In this document: positions 9,701 through 18,945 of the stretch, piece after piece | How the letters are laid out: each line of letters opens with the position of its first letter | Numbering within the stretch: the first letter of the stretch is position 1 | Assembly (NCBI GenBank): GCA_030531005.1 | Contig: JAUMTW010000002.1 | Location: 62,001-126,000, forward strand | Source of the DNA: Corynebacterium sp. | GTDB taxonomy: Bacteria; Actinomycetota; Actinomycetes; Mycobacteriales; Mycobacteriaceae | Length of the DNA stretch: 64,000 nucleotides | Direction of reading: 5' to 3' | Notes under the pieces: generated by a model | Told to the model about the DNA's origin: nothing | What the model saw: only the letters and a program-made list of their open reading frames with translations | Database searches by the model: none | Position numbers and translations under genes: made by a program

Positions 9701-10891
9701 TTACTTGATGATCTTGGTCACGCGACCAGCACCAACGGTGCGGGAGCCTTCGCGGATAGCGAAGCGTAGACCTTCATCCATAGCAACTGGCTGGATCAGG
9801 GTAACGCTCATGTCGACGTTGTCGCCAGGCATAACCATCTCGGTGCCCTCAGGAAGCTTCACAACACCGGTTACGTCGGTGGTGCGGAAGTAGAACTGTG
9901 GACGGTAGTTGTCGAAGAATGGGGTGTGGCGGCCGCCCTCGTCCTTGGACAGAACGTATACGGAGCCCTCGAACTCGGTGTGAGGAGTGTAAGCACCTGG
10001 CTTAACAACTACCTGACCGCGCTCTACGTCTTCGCGCTTCACACCACGCAGCAACAGACCGCAGTTGTCGCCAGCCTCGGTGTAGTCGAGCAGCTTACGG
10101 AACATTTCGATGCCGGTAACGGTGGTCTGGGTTGCCTTCTCACGGATACCGATGATCTCAACATCTTCGTTCACGTTCAGCTGACCGCGCTCAACACGAC
10201 CGGTAACAACGGTGCCACGACCGGTGATGGTGAAGATGTCCTCAATTGGCATCAAGAATGGCTTGTCGGTCTCGCGAACTGGATCTGGGATGGAGTCATC
10301 CACAGCCTGCATCAGTTCAACGATGGACTTGGTCCACTCTGGGTCGCCTTCAAGAGCCTTCAGAGCGGAGATGTGAACGATAGGAGCTTCCTCATCGTAG
10401 TCCTGCTCGGCGAGCAGCTCACGAATTTCCATCTCAACGAGCTCAATGATTTCCTCATCATCAACCATGTCGCACTTGTTCAGAGCAACGAGGATGTAAG
10501 GAACGCCAACCTGGCGAGCGAGCAGTACGTGCTCACGGGTCTGTGGCATTGGGCCGTCAGTAGCGGCAACAACGAGGATCGCGCCGTCCATCTGAGCGGC
10601 ACCGGTGATCATGTTCTTAATGTAGTCAGCGTGACCTGGGGCGTCCACGTGTGCATAGTGGCGCTTTTCGGTCTGGTATTCCACGTGGGAAATGTTAATG
10701 GTAATACCGCGCTCCTTCTCCTCCGGCGCCTTATCAATGGCGTCGAAAGCGAAGGCTTGGTTGAGCTCTGGGTAGGTGTCAGCCAGAACCTTGGTGATAG
10801 CAGCGGTAGTGGTGGTCTTGCCGTGGTCGACGTGACCGATAGTACCGATGTTTACGTGCGGCTTAGTACGCTCGAACTTAGCCTTTGCCAC
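9701..10891 (-). CDS. tuf: Elongation factor Tu
   Basis: EF-Tu (396 residues) delivers aminoacyl-tRNA to the ribosome. The G motifs are intact: GHVDHGKTT (G1), the GITI switch I, DAPGHADY (G3) and NKCDM (G4). Domains 2 and 3 follow to the usual end. The start is GTG with a strong upstream CAGGAGGAC. It is transcribed from its own promoter at 11019-11047, with a leader of about 120 nt. Confidence 0.99.
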   Translation of the reverse strand: MAKAKFERTKPHVNIGTIGHVDHGKTTTTAAITKVLADTYPELNQAFAFDAIDKAPEEKERGITINISHVEYQTEKRHYAHVDAPGHADYIKNMITGAAQMDGAILVVAATDGPMPQTREHVLLARQVGVPYILVALNKCDMVDDEEIIELVEMEIRELLAEQDYDEEAPIVHISALKALEGDPEWTKSIVELMQAVDDSIPDPVRETDKPFLMPIEDIFTITGRGTVVTGRVERGQLNVNEDVEIIGIREKATQTTVTGIEMFRKLLDYTEAGDNCGLLLRGVKREDVERGQVVVKPGAYTPHTEFEGSVYVLSKDEGGRHTPFFDNYRPQFYFRTTDVTGVVKLPEGTEMVMPGDNVDMSVTLIQPVAMDEGLRFAIREGSRTVGAGRVTKIIK

Positions 10892-11018
10892 TGTGTGTCC
10901 TCCTGGACTTCGTGGTGGCTACGATTTCGCAGCCACGAATTGACTTGACTGTATCTAAAAATCACTAATTCGGCGATTTCTGGCGATACAGCTTGATTAC
11001 ATATGTGCCAGTTACACG

Positions 11019-11047
11019 ATCATAGGGGTTATACCGGCTTTTTTCAA
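11019..11047 (-). promoter_or_regulatory. Promoter of tuf
   Basis: On the minus strand TTGAAA (11042-11047) and TATGAT (11019-11024) are separated by exactly 17 nt. This is a good primary-sigma (SigA type) promoter. The predicted start near 11012 gives a leader of about 120 nt before the tuf GTG. The -35 also forms one arm of a small hairpin (GGCTT/AAGCC, 11037-11050). Confidence 0.75.
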
Positions 11048-11079
11048 GCCAGATCGTACAGGGTAACGGCCACACGAGA

Positions 11080-11096
11080 AGTCGCATCCTGCGACT
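11080..11096 (-). terminator. Possible weak terminator after fusA
   Basis: AGTCGCA (11080-11086) pairs with TGCGACT (11090-11096) with a 3-nt loop, 42 nt past the fusA stop. Only TTCTCGT follows on the minus strand, so it is a weak terminator or a processing hairpin between fusA and tuf. Confidence 0.4.
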
Positions 11097-11137
11097 CCTC
11101 TAGAAGCCCCTACCCTTTACCGGCAGAAATGAGAGCT

Positions 11138-13264
11138 TTAGGCGGTGCCGTTACGCTCTGCAACGATTTCGGCCGCTACGCTACTTGGAACCTCAGCGTA
11201 GGAGTCGAAGATCATGGTGTAGTTAGCACGGCCCTGGGTACGAGAACGCAGGTCGCCAACGTAACCGAACATCTCAGATAGTGGTACCTTTGCCTTCACT
11301 ACCTTGGCGCCAGCGCGATCTTCCATCGCGTTGACCTGACCACGGCGGGAGTTAATGTCACCAATAACATCGCCCATGTAGTCTTCAGGGGTAATAACTT
11401 CGACGGCCATAACTGGCTCAAGAAGAACTGGCTTTGCCTTAGCGACAGCTTCCTTCAGGGCCTGAGTACCGGCGAGCTTGAAGGCCATTTCAGAGGAGTC
11501 AACCTCATGGTAAGCGCCATCTTCCAGGGTGGCCTTGATGTTGACCAATGGGAAGCCTGCGAGGTAGCCGTACTGCATTGCACTCTGGATACCTGCGTCC
11601 ACGCTGGGGATGTATTCCCGTGGCACACGACCACCGGTAACCGCGTTTTCGAACAGGTAGGTTGCGCTCTCGCCCTCTTCAAGGGTCTCTGGATCCGGAG
11701 CATAAGGCTCGATGGAGATAATAACCTTGGCGAACTGGCCAGAGCCACCGGTCTGCTTCTTGTGAGTGTAGTCGAGATGCTCAACCTTCTTACGAATGGT
11801 CTCACGGTAGGCAACCTGTGGGTTACCAACGTTAGCCTCAACCTTGAACTCGCGCTTCATGCGGTCAACCAACACGTCGAGGTGCAACTCGCCCATACCA
11901 CCAATAACAGTCTGACCGGTCTCATCGTCCAGTTCAACGGTGAAGGTTGGATCTTCTTCGGCGAGCTTTTGGATAGCAACACCGAGTTTCTCCTGATCGG
12001 ACTTCGTCTTTGGCTCGATGGAAACCTTAATCACTGGATCCGGGAAGTCCATGGACTCCAGGATGATCTGGTTCTGCTTGTCGCAGAGAGTGTCACCAGT
12101 GGTGGTGTCCTTGAGGCCAATGAAGGCGTAGATGTTACCAGCGCGTGCTTCGTCAACAGGGTTTTCCTTATTGGCGTGCATCTGGAACAACTTACCAATG
12201 CGCTCGTTCTTGCTCTTGGTAGAGTTAGCGACCTGGGTACCTGGCTCGACGCGACCGGAGTACACGCGCACGAACGTCAACTTACCGAAGAATGGGTGAG
12301 CAGCGATCTTGAAAGCCAATGCGGAGAATGGCTCCTCAACGTCTGGCTTACGTACCAATTCTTTGGACTCGTCGCCTACTGCGTGGCCGTGAACTTCGCC
12401 GATGTCCAGTGGGGTTGGCAGGTAGTCGATAACAGCATCGAGCAATGGCTGCACACCCTTGTTGCGGTATGCGGTACCGCAGAGCACTGGGTAGATTTCA
12501 GAAGCAATCGTCATCTTGCGAATCGCGCTCTTGAGCTCCTCAATGGTCAGCTCTTCGCCGCCGAAGTACTTCTCCATGAGCTCTTCGTCAGACTCTGCAA
12601 CGGTCTCAACAAGCTTCTCACGGTATTCTTCAGCCTTTTCCTGCAGGTCGGCTGGAATCTCTTCGATCATTGGTTCTGCACCAGTCTCAACCTTGCCGCG
12701 CCAGGTAATGGCTTTCATGGTCAGCAAGTCAACAACGCCGTCGAAGTCATCTTCGGCACCGATTGGCAGTTGCATAACCAATGGCTTCGCACCCAAGCGA
12801 TCAATGATGGTCTGCACGGTGAAGTAGAAGTCTGCACCCAGCTTGTCCATCTTGTTCACGAAGCAGATACGAGGTACGTCATACTTAGCAGCCTGACGCC
12901 ACACCTGCTCGGACTGAGGCTCAACGCCTTCTTTGCCGTCGAATACGGCTACTGCACCATCGAGCACACGCAGGGAGCGCTCCACCTCTACGGTGAAGTC
13001 AACGTGACCTGGGGTGTCGATGATGTTGATCTGGTTACCCTCCCAGAAGCAGGTAACTGCAGCGGAGGTAATGGTGATGCCGCGTTCCTTCTCCTGCTCC
13101 ATCCAGTCAGTGGTGGAGGCACCGTCGTGGGTCTCGCCGACCTTACGGTTAATACCGGTGTAGAAGAGAATACGCTCGGTGGTGGTGGTCTTACCGGCAT
13201 CAATGTGAGCCATGATGCCGATGTTGCGGACCTTATTGAGGTCCTTAAGCACTTCTTGTGCCAC
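11138..13264 (-). CDS. fusA: Elongation factor G
   Basis: EF-G (708 residues) drives ribosomal translocation. It carries [19 protein letters not shown] (G1), the RGITI switch, DTPGHVDFT (G3) and NKMDK (G4), and all five domains. The start is GTG. It lies 114 nt after rpsG, in the usual str order rpsL-rpsG-fusA-tuf. Confidence 0.99.
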   Translation of the reverse strand: MAQEVLKDLNKVRNIGIMAHIDAGKTTTTERILFYTGINRKVGETHDGASTTDWMEQEKERGITITSAAVTCFWEGNQINIIDTPGHVDFTVEVERSLRVLDGAVAVFDGKEGVEPQSEQVWRQAAKYDVPRICFVNKMDKLGADFYFTVQTIIDRLGAKPLVMQLPIGAEDDFDGVVDLLTMKAITWRGKVETGAEPMIEEIPADLQEKAEEYREKLVETVAESDEELMEKYFGGEELTIEELKSAIRKMTIASEIYPVLCGTAYRNKGVQPLLDAVIDYLPTPLDIGEVHGHAVGDESKELVRKPDVEEPFSALAFKIAAHPFFGKLTFVRVYSGRVEPGTQVANSTKSKNERIGKLFQMHANKENPVDEARAGNIYAFIGLKDTTTGDTLCDKQNQIILESMDFPDPVIKVSIEPKTKSDQEKLGVAIQKLAEEDPTFTVELDDETGQTVIGGMGELHLDVLVDRMKREFKVEANVGNPQVAYRETIRKKVEHLDYTHKKQTGGSGQFAKVIISIEPYAPDPETLEEGESATYLFENAVTGGRVPREYIPSVDAGIQSAMQYGYLAGFPLVNIKATLEDGAYHEVDSSEMAFKLAGTQALKEAVAKAKPVLLEPVMAVEVITPEDYMGDVIGDINSRRGQVNAMEDRAGAKVVKAKVPLSEMFGYVGDLRSRTQGRANYTMIFDSYAEVPSSVAAEIVAERNGTA

Positions 13265-13378
13265 GGTGTTCCCTAACTTTGTGAGTACCTGCTGTGTGCC
13301 ATCCAGAAATTTCTAGCGGCGTCTCCCAGCAGGCGCGTTACACGAACAAATATTGTTGATGGCGCAAAGGCCACCAAA

Positions 13379-13846
13379 CTACCAGCGGTAGTGTGCGAAT
13401 GCGCGGTTAGCCTCAGCCATCTTGTGAGTGTCTTCACGACGCTTCACAGATGCACCCAGGCCGTTAGCGGCATCCAGGATCTCGTTTGCGAGACGCTCAA
13501 TCATGGTGTTCTCGCGACGCTGACGGGTGAAGGTCACCAACCAGCGCAGTGCCAGAGTGTTGGCACGTGCTGGGCGTACGTCAACTGGAACCTGGTAGGT
13601 AGCGCCACCAACACGGCGGGAGCGAACCTCGAGGTCAGGCTTGATGTTGCCCAGAGCCTTTTCCAGGGTCAGCACTGGGTCAGTGCCGGTTTTTTCCTTG
13701 CAGATTTCTAGAGCACCGTACACGATGCGCTCTGCGGTGGACTTCTTGCCGTCCAGGAGAACCTTGTTTACGAGCTGGGTCACAACCTCAGAACCGTATA
13801 CTGGGTCCTTTACTACGGGACGCTTTGGAGCTGCATTCTTACGCAT
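13379..13846 (-). CDS. rpsG: 30S ribosomal protein S7
   Basis: S7 (155 residues) organises the 3' domain of 16S rRNA. It has [19 protein letters not shown] at the start, [20 protein letters not shown] in the core and an AFAHYRW end. It follows rpsL by 6 nt. Confidence 0.98.
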   Translation of the reverse strand: MRKNAAPKRPVVKDPVYGSEVVTQLVNKVLLDGKKSTAERIVYGALEICKEKTGTDPVLTLEKALGNIKPDLEVRSRRVGGATYQVPVDVRPARANTLALRWLVTFTRQRRENTMIERLANEILDAANGLGASVKRREDTHKMAEANRAFAHYRW

Positions 13847-13852
13847 GGTTGA

Positions 13853-14224
13853 TTACTTCTCCTTCTTCGCGCCGTAACGGGAACGGGCTTGCTTACGATC
13901 CTTAACACCCTGGGTATCCAGAGCGCCGCGGATGATCTTGTAGCGCACACCTGGGAGGTCCTTCACACGACCACCACGAACGAGCACCATGGAGTGCTCC
14001 TGGAGATTGTGCCCCTCACCTGGGATGTATGCGGAAACCTCGATACCGGAGGTCAGGCGCACACGAGCAAGCTTACGAAGCGCGGAGTTCGGCTTCTTTG
14101 GGCTGGTGGTGTACACACGAGTGCACACACCACGACGCTGTGGAGACCCCTTCAAAGCTGCCGTCTTAACCTTGGCAGTCTTATCGTGGCGGCCCTTGCG
14201 GACCAGCTGCTGAATAGTTGGCAT
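13853..14224 (-). CDS. rpsL: 30S ribosomal protein S12
   Basis: S12 (123 residues) controls decoding accuracy. It contains [18 protein letters not shown] and [18 protein letters not shown] followed by VKDLPGVRY. The two lysines whose loss gives streptomycin resistance in other bacteria (in the PKKPNS and GRVKDLPG motifs) are both present. It is the first gene of the str operon. Confidence 0.98.
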   Translation of the reverse strand: MPTIQQLVRKGRHDKTAKVKTAALKGSPQRRGVCTRVYTTSPKKPNSALRKLARVRLTSGIEVSAYIPGEGHNLQEHSMVLVRGGRVKDLPGVRYKIIRGALDTQGVKDRKQARSRYGAKKEK

Positions 14225-14242
14225 AACCGTCTTTCTATATGT

Positions 14243-14257
14243 AAATAGTGTCCAGAC
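14243..14257 (-). promoter_or_regulatory. Leader element of rpsL, matching that of rpsJ
   Basis: The minus strand reads GTCTGGACACTATTT, matching the rpsJ leader element at 5557-5571 in 13 of 15 bases. Here it is extended to the 12-nt inverted repeat GTGTCTGGACAC. It ends 19 nt before the rpsL start codon. Its function is unknown. Confidence 0.35.
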
Positions 14258-14322
14258 ACGAAAAAATAGGGGCTCTTTCCGGGGCCGCTACCGTGTGAAC
14301 ATTACAAAATATGTAAGAATAA

Positions 14323-14337
14323 CCCACGAGACGTGGG
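14323..14337 (-). terminator. Terminator of the two-gene ABC exporter operon
   Basis: CCCACG (14323-14328) pairs with CGTGGG (14332-14337) and is followed on the minus strand by TTATTCTTAC. It lies 24 nt after the permease stop and before the rpsL leader. The T-run is imperfect. Confidence 0.55.
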
Positions 14338-14360
14338 GACATTGAAACACTAGCAACTCG

Positions 14361-15074
14361 CTAGCCTTTACGCAAGTCCCGCACACTATTGCGCCAAATC
14401 GCAAGTCCGAGTGGCACCACAATCCAAGCAATCACACCAATTACACCAGTGGCAGTATCCATCTCGCGCAGGAGGTTCCCCGGCATAACGGCATCCAAGA
14501 GTTCAAAGTGCGAGTTCGTCCATGCGGCCATCGCAATGAGGTTTTCGATAATGAGGTATAACGCCAGTGGGAGCGCAACTGCTAAAGCCCGTGAGCCATG
14601 GAGCACAGCTAAGGCGAATGCTAATCCGGCATAGAGCACTACCGTGAGATACTGCTCGAACACATGCTGGTAAAAACCATCTCCCACGATTACATTTGGG
14701 TTCAGCAAAGTACCTACCGCAGCAAGCAGTGCCGCGACACCCAGGCAGAGCGCCAAAAAGCAAATGACAACGAACCAACGGGCTACGAGCCAATAGCTGC
14801 GGTTTCGCTGTGTGAGCAGCGCGTGAGCATACGTCATCGTGCTCATCTCATTGCCCATAGAATTACCGGCATACACAACTGCCACCAATATGAATAGCCC
14901 TCCCGTAGCAGTATCTTCACTGAGGCTGATCTCATAATCAGTTGCTCCAAGAGAAATCCAGCCCACAACTGGTAAAAGATAGGAAGCGATCAGTACGAGC
15001 GCGTTGCTATAAGTACTACGCAAACTGGTGAGCTTCGTGCGCTCGGCGACCAGAGCATTTCGAAAATCTTGCAT
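14361..15074 (-). CDS. ABC transporter permease
   Basis: This 237-residue membrane protein has about six predicted helices and an N-terminal cytoplasmic stretch rich in Arg and Lys. It resembles ABC-2-type permeases that work with a separate ATPase. I chose the ATG at 15074 (MQDFRNALVAERTKL), two bases after the ATPase stop (TAAGATG). Longer in-frame starts run into the ATPase gene. The substrate is unknown. A role in drug or peptide export is only a family-level guess. Confidence 0.75.
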   Translation of the reverse strand: MQDFRNALVAERTKLTSLRSTYSNALVLIASYLLPVVGWISLGATDYEISLSEDTATGGLFILVAVVYAGNSMGNEMSTMTYAHALLTQRNRSYWLVARWFVVICFLALCLGVAALLAAVGTLLNPNVIVGDGFYQHVFEQYLTVVLYAGLAFALAVLHGSRALAVALPLALYLIIENLIAMAAWTNSHFELLDAVMPGNLLREMDTATGVIGVIAWIVVPLGLAIWRNSVRDLRKG

Positions 15075-15075
15075 C

Positions 15076-16098
15076 TTATTTGTCTTCCCCAAATCCATTG
15101 TGCAGCATACGATGTTGCGGTTCCTGCATCCGTTCCACCTGCTGCTTTCCTGGTGTTGCTTGCGCACGAATACCCGACTCACCGGCACCTCGAGTGCGAT
15201 ACTCCTGGGCTCCTGCAGTCAAGCGCAAGAATTCCGCCTCTAAGTTGCCGCTTGCCGTAGCTAGCTGAGTAATTAATATGCCATTTTCTAAGGCAACCTC
15301 GGCAATTCGCTGGCGCACGCCTGCTTCATCGTGCACTCCAGTAAGGTGCAAGGTCTGCTGTTCAACGCGTCCTGGCATATTCAATAAGGAATGCAGGCGT
15401 TGAATCTCAGGGCTTTCCACAGTGATACTTTGCCCTTGGGCCAAGAACTCGTCCATGGAGTACTGTCCTATAAGCTGCCCTTGACCGATCACTACGAGGC
15501 GTTTGGCGGTGATTTGCATTTCGCTAAGCAGGTGGGAGGACACAATCACCGAACGGCCCGAAGCAGCAAGCTGCTGCATCATTTGGCGTACCCAGTTGAC
15601 CCCTTCAGGATCCAAACCATTCACAGGCTCATCAAAAATATAGTGCTGCGGGTCGCCAAGCAATGCCGCGGCAACGTGAATACGTTGCTTCATACCTAGG
15701 GAGTACTTGCCGATGCGTGTATCCGCCACGTCTGTCATACCCACCATGTCCAAGCATTCTTCGACTCGGGTATCCGAGATACCTGCGCCGCGGGCAATCA
15801 CGCGCAGGTGATCGCGGCCGCTTCGCTTGGGATCGGCCCATTGGGCATCAAGAAGCGCACCTGCCACCCGGTGCTTATTAGCCAACGCCGGAAATTCTCC
15901 CTCATAATCAGCGCCGCGCCATATCACCCGGCCTGCTGTGGGGCGAATTAATCCCAACATGCATTGGAAGGTCGTAGACTTACCAGAACCATTCGGCCCC
16001 AAGAACCCCGTAATTGTCCCATCAGGCACTTCAAAGGAAAGGTCGGTCACCGCCGGCTTCCGCTTAAAGTGTTTCGACAGGTTTTCTACAACAATCAT
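15076..16098 (-). CDS. ABC transporter ATP-binding protein
   Basis: This 340-residue ATPase has Walker A GPNGSGKST (residues 34-42), signature YSLGMKQRI, Walker B YIFDEPVNGLDPEG and an H-loop (SSHLLSE). It belongs to the exporter group typified by CcmA/NatA-like proteins. The last 40 residues are a polar Gln/Glu/Arg-rich tail not needed by the domain. It is the first gene of a two-gene operon with the permease at 14361-15074. Confidence 0.88.
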   Translation of the reverse strand: MIVVENLSKHFKRKPAVTDLSFEVPDGTITGFLGPNGSGKSTTFQCMLGLIRPTAGRVIWRGADYEGEFPALANKHRVAGALLDAQWADPKRSGRDHLRVIARGAGISDTRVEECLDMVGMTDVADTRIGKYSLGMKQRIHVAAALLGDPQHYIFDEPVNGLDPEGVNWVRQMMQQLAASGRSVIVSSHLLSEMQITAKRLVVIGQGQLIGQYSMDEFLAQGQSITVESPEIQRLHSLLNMPGRVEQQTLHLTGVHDEAGVRQRIAEVALENGILITQLATASGNLEAEFLRLTAGAQEYRTRGAGESGIRAQATPGKQQVERMQEPQHRMLHNGFGEDK

Positions 16099-16156
16099 GT
16101 ATCTAAATCTACAGCATGCTTCGTACCTCTTGCGGGTTTATCTCGTGCGACTTCTT

Positions 16157-16182
16157 CCCTCTCACTAGGCCCTCTCACTAGT
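16157..16182. repeat. 13-bp tandem duplication
   Basis: CCCTCTCACTAGG (16157-16169) is followed directly by CCCTCTCACTAGT (16170-16182). It lies in the divergent gap between the ABC ATPase gene and pncA, upstream of the pncA promoter. Confidence 0.8.
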
Positions 16183-16213
16183 CCTACCGGCATATGAGAC
16201 ATGTAAGCTCGGC

Positions 16214-16225
16214 TACACTGGGCAC
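16214..16225 (+). promoter_or_regulatory. Probable leaderless promoter of pncA
   Basis: TACACT (16214-16219) fits the TANNNT -10 consensus and ends 6 nt before the pncA ATG. This would place the transcript start at or next to the start codon. No ribosome binding site is seen. The -35 is not recognisable. Confidence 0.5.
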
Positions 16226-16792
16226 ATGAGCTCACATGCACTGATTATCGTTGACGTCCAGCCTGATTTCTGTCCCGGTGGCCCGCTTGGCACCACTGCT
16301 GGCGATCAGGTTGCTGCGCGCATCGCAGAGTACGTCTCAACTCAAAATTATGACCTGGTTGTTACTACCCAGGATTGGCATATTGATCCCGGCTCGCACT
16401 TCAGCGAGCATCCCGACTTCCAGAATTCTTGGCCCGTGCATTGCAAAGCAGATACGCCAGGCGCTGCTTTACATCCCGAGATTGCAGGCCTTAACTTCGA
16501 TGCCCACTTTCTCAAGGGCGAGTATGAAGCCGCCTATTCTGGTTTCGAAGGCCACTTAGCTGCGGATGACTCCCAAGACCTAGCTAGCTGGCTGCGTACC
16601 CACGACGTCGACCATGTTGACATCGTAGGCATTGCCACCGATTTCTGTGTGAAGGCTACTGCTCTTGACGCCGCAGCTGCCGGTTTCCACACCCGAGTCT
16701 TACCTACTTTTTGCGCACCAGTGCATGCCGCAGCTGTTGACGAGGTATTGACCGAATTAGAGGGTGCTGGAGTTCATATTAGCCTTACATAA
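16226..16792 (+). CDS. pncA: Nicotinamidase (isochorismatase-like hydrolase)
   Basis: This 188-residue enzyme hydrolyses nicotinamide to nicotinate in NAD salvage. The catalytic triad is visible: Asp in IIVDVQPDF, Lys in FLKGEY and Cys in ATDFCVKATALDA. The metal site is TQDWHIDPGSHFSEH. PncA also activates pyrazinamide in mycobacteria. It is probably expressed from a leaderless promoter. A candidate DtxR site overlaps its stop codon. Confidence 0.92.
   Translation: MSSHALIIVDVQPDFCPGGPLGTTAGDQVAARIAEYVSTQNYDLVVTTQDWHIDPGSHFSEHPDFQNSWPVHCKADTPGAALHPEIAGLNFDAHFLKGEYEAAYSGFEGHLAADDSQDLASWLRTHDVDHVDIVGIATDFCVKATALDAAAAGFHTRVLPTFCAPVHAAAVDEVLTELEGAGVHISLT
16774..16792 (+). promoter_or_regulatory. 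Candidate DtxR (iron repressor) box
   Basis: The 19 bases match the DtxR consensus TWAGGTWAGSCTWACCTWA at 15 positions. The right half (TTAGCCTTACATAA) is nearly perfect and the left half weak. The site overlaps the last codons of pncA and lies 65 bp upstream of the iron-siderophore binding protein gene. Iron-dependent repression of that operon is an inference. Confidence 0.45.
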
Positions 16793-16857
16793 GAACTTCT
16801 CCACTGCTAAGATAGACCCCAGAAAGTTTGTCCCCTATCGCAGAAAGTTTGAGGAAT

Positions 16858-17877
16858 ATGCACATTAAACGTTCCGTAGCAGCCCTGAGCACCCTTGCAT
16901 TGCTCACAAGTGGCTTGGTCGCCTGCAGTAGTGATGACGACGCTGATACCAGCACTACCAGTAACGAGACCACCACCTCGGATGCTAGCGACGCAACTGC
17001 GAACGAATGGCCGCGCACTGTAGAGCATGAACTGGGCGAAACTGAACTAACCGCTCAACCAACCCGTATTGTTTCTACCTCTATCACTCTAACCGGCACC
17101 CTACTCGCAATCGGTGCCCCGGTGACTGCATCTGCAGCCACCAACCCTTCAGACCTCACCGATGACCAAGGCTTCTTTAGTCAATGGGCAGATATTGCAA
17201 CTGACCAAGGTGTCGACGTCCTCTACCCTGGCTTAGAGTTTGACATGGAAGCATTGATTGCCGCCGACCCAGACCTGGTAGTAATCTCCACCTCTGGCGC
17301 AGACTCGGTGAAAGACCACTATGAAGAGATCTCCGAGCTCTTCCCCACCGTGGCCTATGACTACTCCGATAGCGATTGGCAGGATCTCGCTGTTGAACTT
17401 GGTGATGCCACCGGCCTAGAAGATGAAGCCGATGCTGCCATCACGGAGTTCGATGATTATGTCTCCGATGCCGCTGCCAAGATCACTCCACCTGAGGGTG
17501 AAGTCAACATTGTCTCCTACAATGGTCCCGGCGAAAACCAAGGCATTGCCAAGAAGGCCGGCGCTCAAAGCCAGTTGCTCGAGGCCTTAGGATTGAACGT
17601 TGCTGAGGCTCCAGAAGATCTGGATGCCAGCCCGCAGAAGCGTTCTGACTTCGCCTTCGTCTCCTTCGAAAACCTCAGTCAGGCAATCACCGGTGATACT
17701 ATCTTCTTGATATCTGCCACCGACGCAGAGGTTGCTGACTTCCTCGGCGAGCCAGTACTGGCAAACCTAGCCGCGGTCGAATCCGGTCAGGTATACCCGC
17801 TGGGGCTGACGAGTTTCCGCATTGATCCGTACTCAGGTCGTGAAGTCGTCGACGCCGTAGTTACTGCTCTTACATAA
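16858..17877 (+). CDS. Iron-siderophore ABC transporter substrate-binding lipoprotein
   Basis: This 339-residue protein has a signal peptide with a lipobox (LLTSGLVAC) and a low-complexity Asp/Ser/Thr linker. A periplasmic-binding fold of the FecB/FepB group follows (VSTSITLTGTLLAIGAPVTA, DPDLVVISTSGADS, VEFDDYV-like helix, DPYSGREVVDAV end). It should capture an iron chelate outside the membrane. I chose the ATG at 16858 with GAGGA just upstream. Two permease genes follow, but no ATPase gene. Confidence 0.88.
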   Translation: MHIKRSVAALSTLALLTSGLVACSSDDDADTSTTSNETTTSDASDATANEWPRTVEHELGETELTAQPTRIVSTSITLTGTLLAIGAPVTASAATNPSDLTDDQGFFSQWADIATDQGVDVLYPGLEFDMEALIAADPDLVVISTSGADSVKDHYEEISELFPTVAYDYSDSDWQDLAVELGDATGLEDEADAAITEFDDYVSDAAAKITPPEGEVNIVSYNGPGENQGIAKKAGAQSQLLEALGLNVAEAPEDLDASPQKRSDFAFVSFENLSQAITGDTIFLISATDAEVADFLGEPVLANLAAVESGQVYPLGLTSFRIDPYSGREVVDAVVTALT

Positions 17878-17940
17878 CCTCAGGAATCATTTCCTGGTTG
17901 TACCCCTGCCGGTTTTCACCTGTAAAGGATAGTTTCTTCG

Positions 17941-18945
17941 GTGACCACCCGCCGTCTGTTTGTGTTGAGTAGCCTTATCTTGGGAATAATCCCGATAGGG
18001 CTACTCAGCATTTTTGTAGGTTCTCGCCTCATCCACCCCGATGAGGTATTCGCTGCCTTGCACAGCTTCGATCCCAGCCAAGACACCCACTTGATTGTGC
18101 GGGAGTTACGCATTCCGCGCACCATTATCGCGCTCGTCACTGGCGCAAGCCTGGGATTAGCTGGCGTTCTAATGCAAACCCTAACCCGCAATACCCTCGC
18201 AGAACCCGGTACTCTCGGTGTGAATGCGGGTGCTGCAGCTGGTGTGGTCATTGGTTTAAGTTTCTATGATTCCAGTCCCGGTATTAGCACCTACGTGTGG
18301 TTCGCTTTTGCCGGCGCTGCCGTCGCAGCATCCCTGGTTCATCGCCTAGGACGTGCCCAGGATGCCACCACGAATCCAGTGCGGCTGATCTTGGCGGGCG
18401 CGGGTATCTCTGTGGTCTTAGGCAGTCTTACCAATATCTTAATTTTGTCTGGTCCCTCCCAAGTCTTTGATGCCATGCGTGCTTGGGCTACTGGATCCCT
18501 CGATGGGCGTGGCTGGGACTATGTGCCAGTAGCAGTAATCACCTGTGGTGTTGGTTTAGTATTGTGCGCCTACCTGGCCCCGCAACTCAATGCCGTGGCC
18601 TTAGGTGCGGATGTGGCTCGCTCCATAGGAGTCTCTGTGGGCCGCACCTGGTTACTCACCAATATCGGCATCATCGTGTTAGCGGGTGGTGCGACGGCAG
18701 CTATTGGCCCGATTGCTTTTGTCGGCTTGGCTGCTCCGCATATTGCGCGCTGGATTACTGGTACTGACCACCGGTGGTTGCTGCCCTACTCTGCAGTCAT
18801 CGCAGCCTATGTTTTAGTATTCGCAGATATTGTCGGCCGCGTTGTGGTTTACCCGACTGAAGTCGGCGCTGGCATTATGACGGCGCTCCTAGGCGCGCCC
18901 CTATTTATCTGGGTGGTTCGGCGCGGAAAGGTCCAAGCACTATGA
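17941..18945 (+). CDS. Iron-siderophore ABC transporter permease 1
   Basis: This 334-residue FecCD/BtuC-type permease has about nine to ten membrane helices. It carries RELRIPRTIIALVTGASLG, TLAEPGTLGVNAGAA and the coupling-helix region IGPIAFVGLAAPHIARWITG. The start is GTG with AAAGGA upstream. Its stop overlaps the next start as ATGA. Confidence 0.92.
   Translation: MTTRRLFVLSSLILGIIPIGLLSIFVGSRLIHPDEVFAALHSFDPSQDTHLIVRELRIPRTIIALVTGASLGLAGVLMQTLTRNTLAEPGTLGVNAGAAAGVVIGLSFYDSSPGISTYVWFAFAGAAVAASLVHRLGRAQDATTNPVRLILAGAGISVVLGSLTNILILSGPSQVFDAMRAWATGSLDGRGWDYVPVAVITCGVGLVLCAYLAPQLNAVALGADVARSIGVSVGRTWLLTNIGIIVLAGGATAAIGPIAFVGLAAPHIARWITGTDHRWLLPYSAVIAAYVLVFADIVGRVVVYPTEVGAGIMTALLGAPLFIWVVRRGKVQAL

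Noticed and set aside
9926..10948. 340-codon plus-strand frame opposite tuf
   Set aside because: Antisense shadow of tuf.
11507..13276. 589-codon plus-strand frame opposite fusA
   Set aside because: Antisense shadow of fusA with implausible composition.
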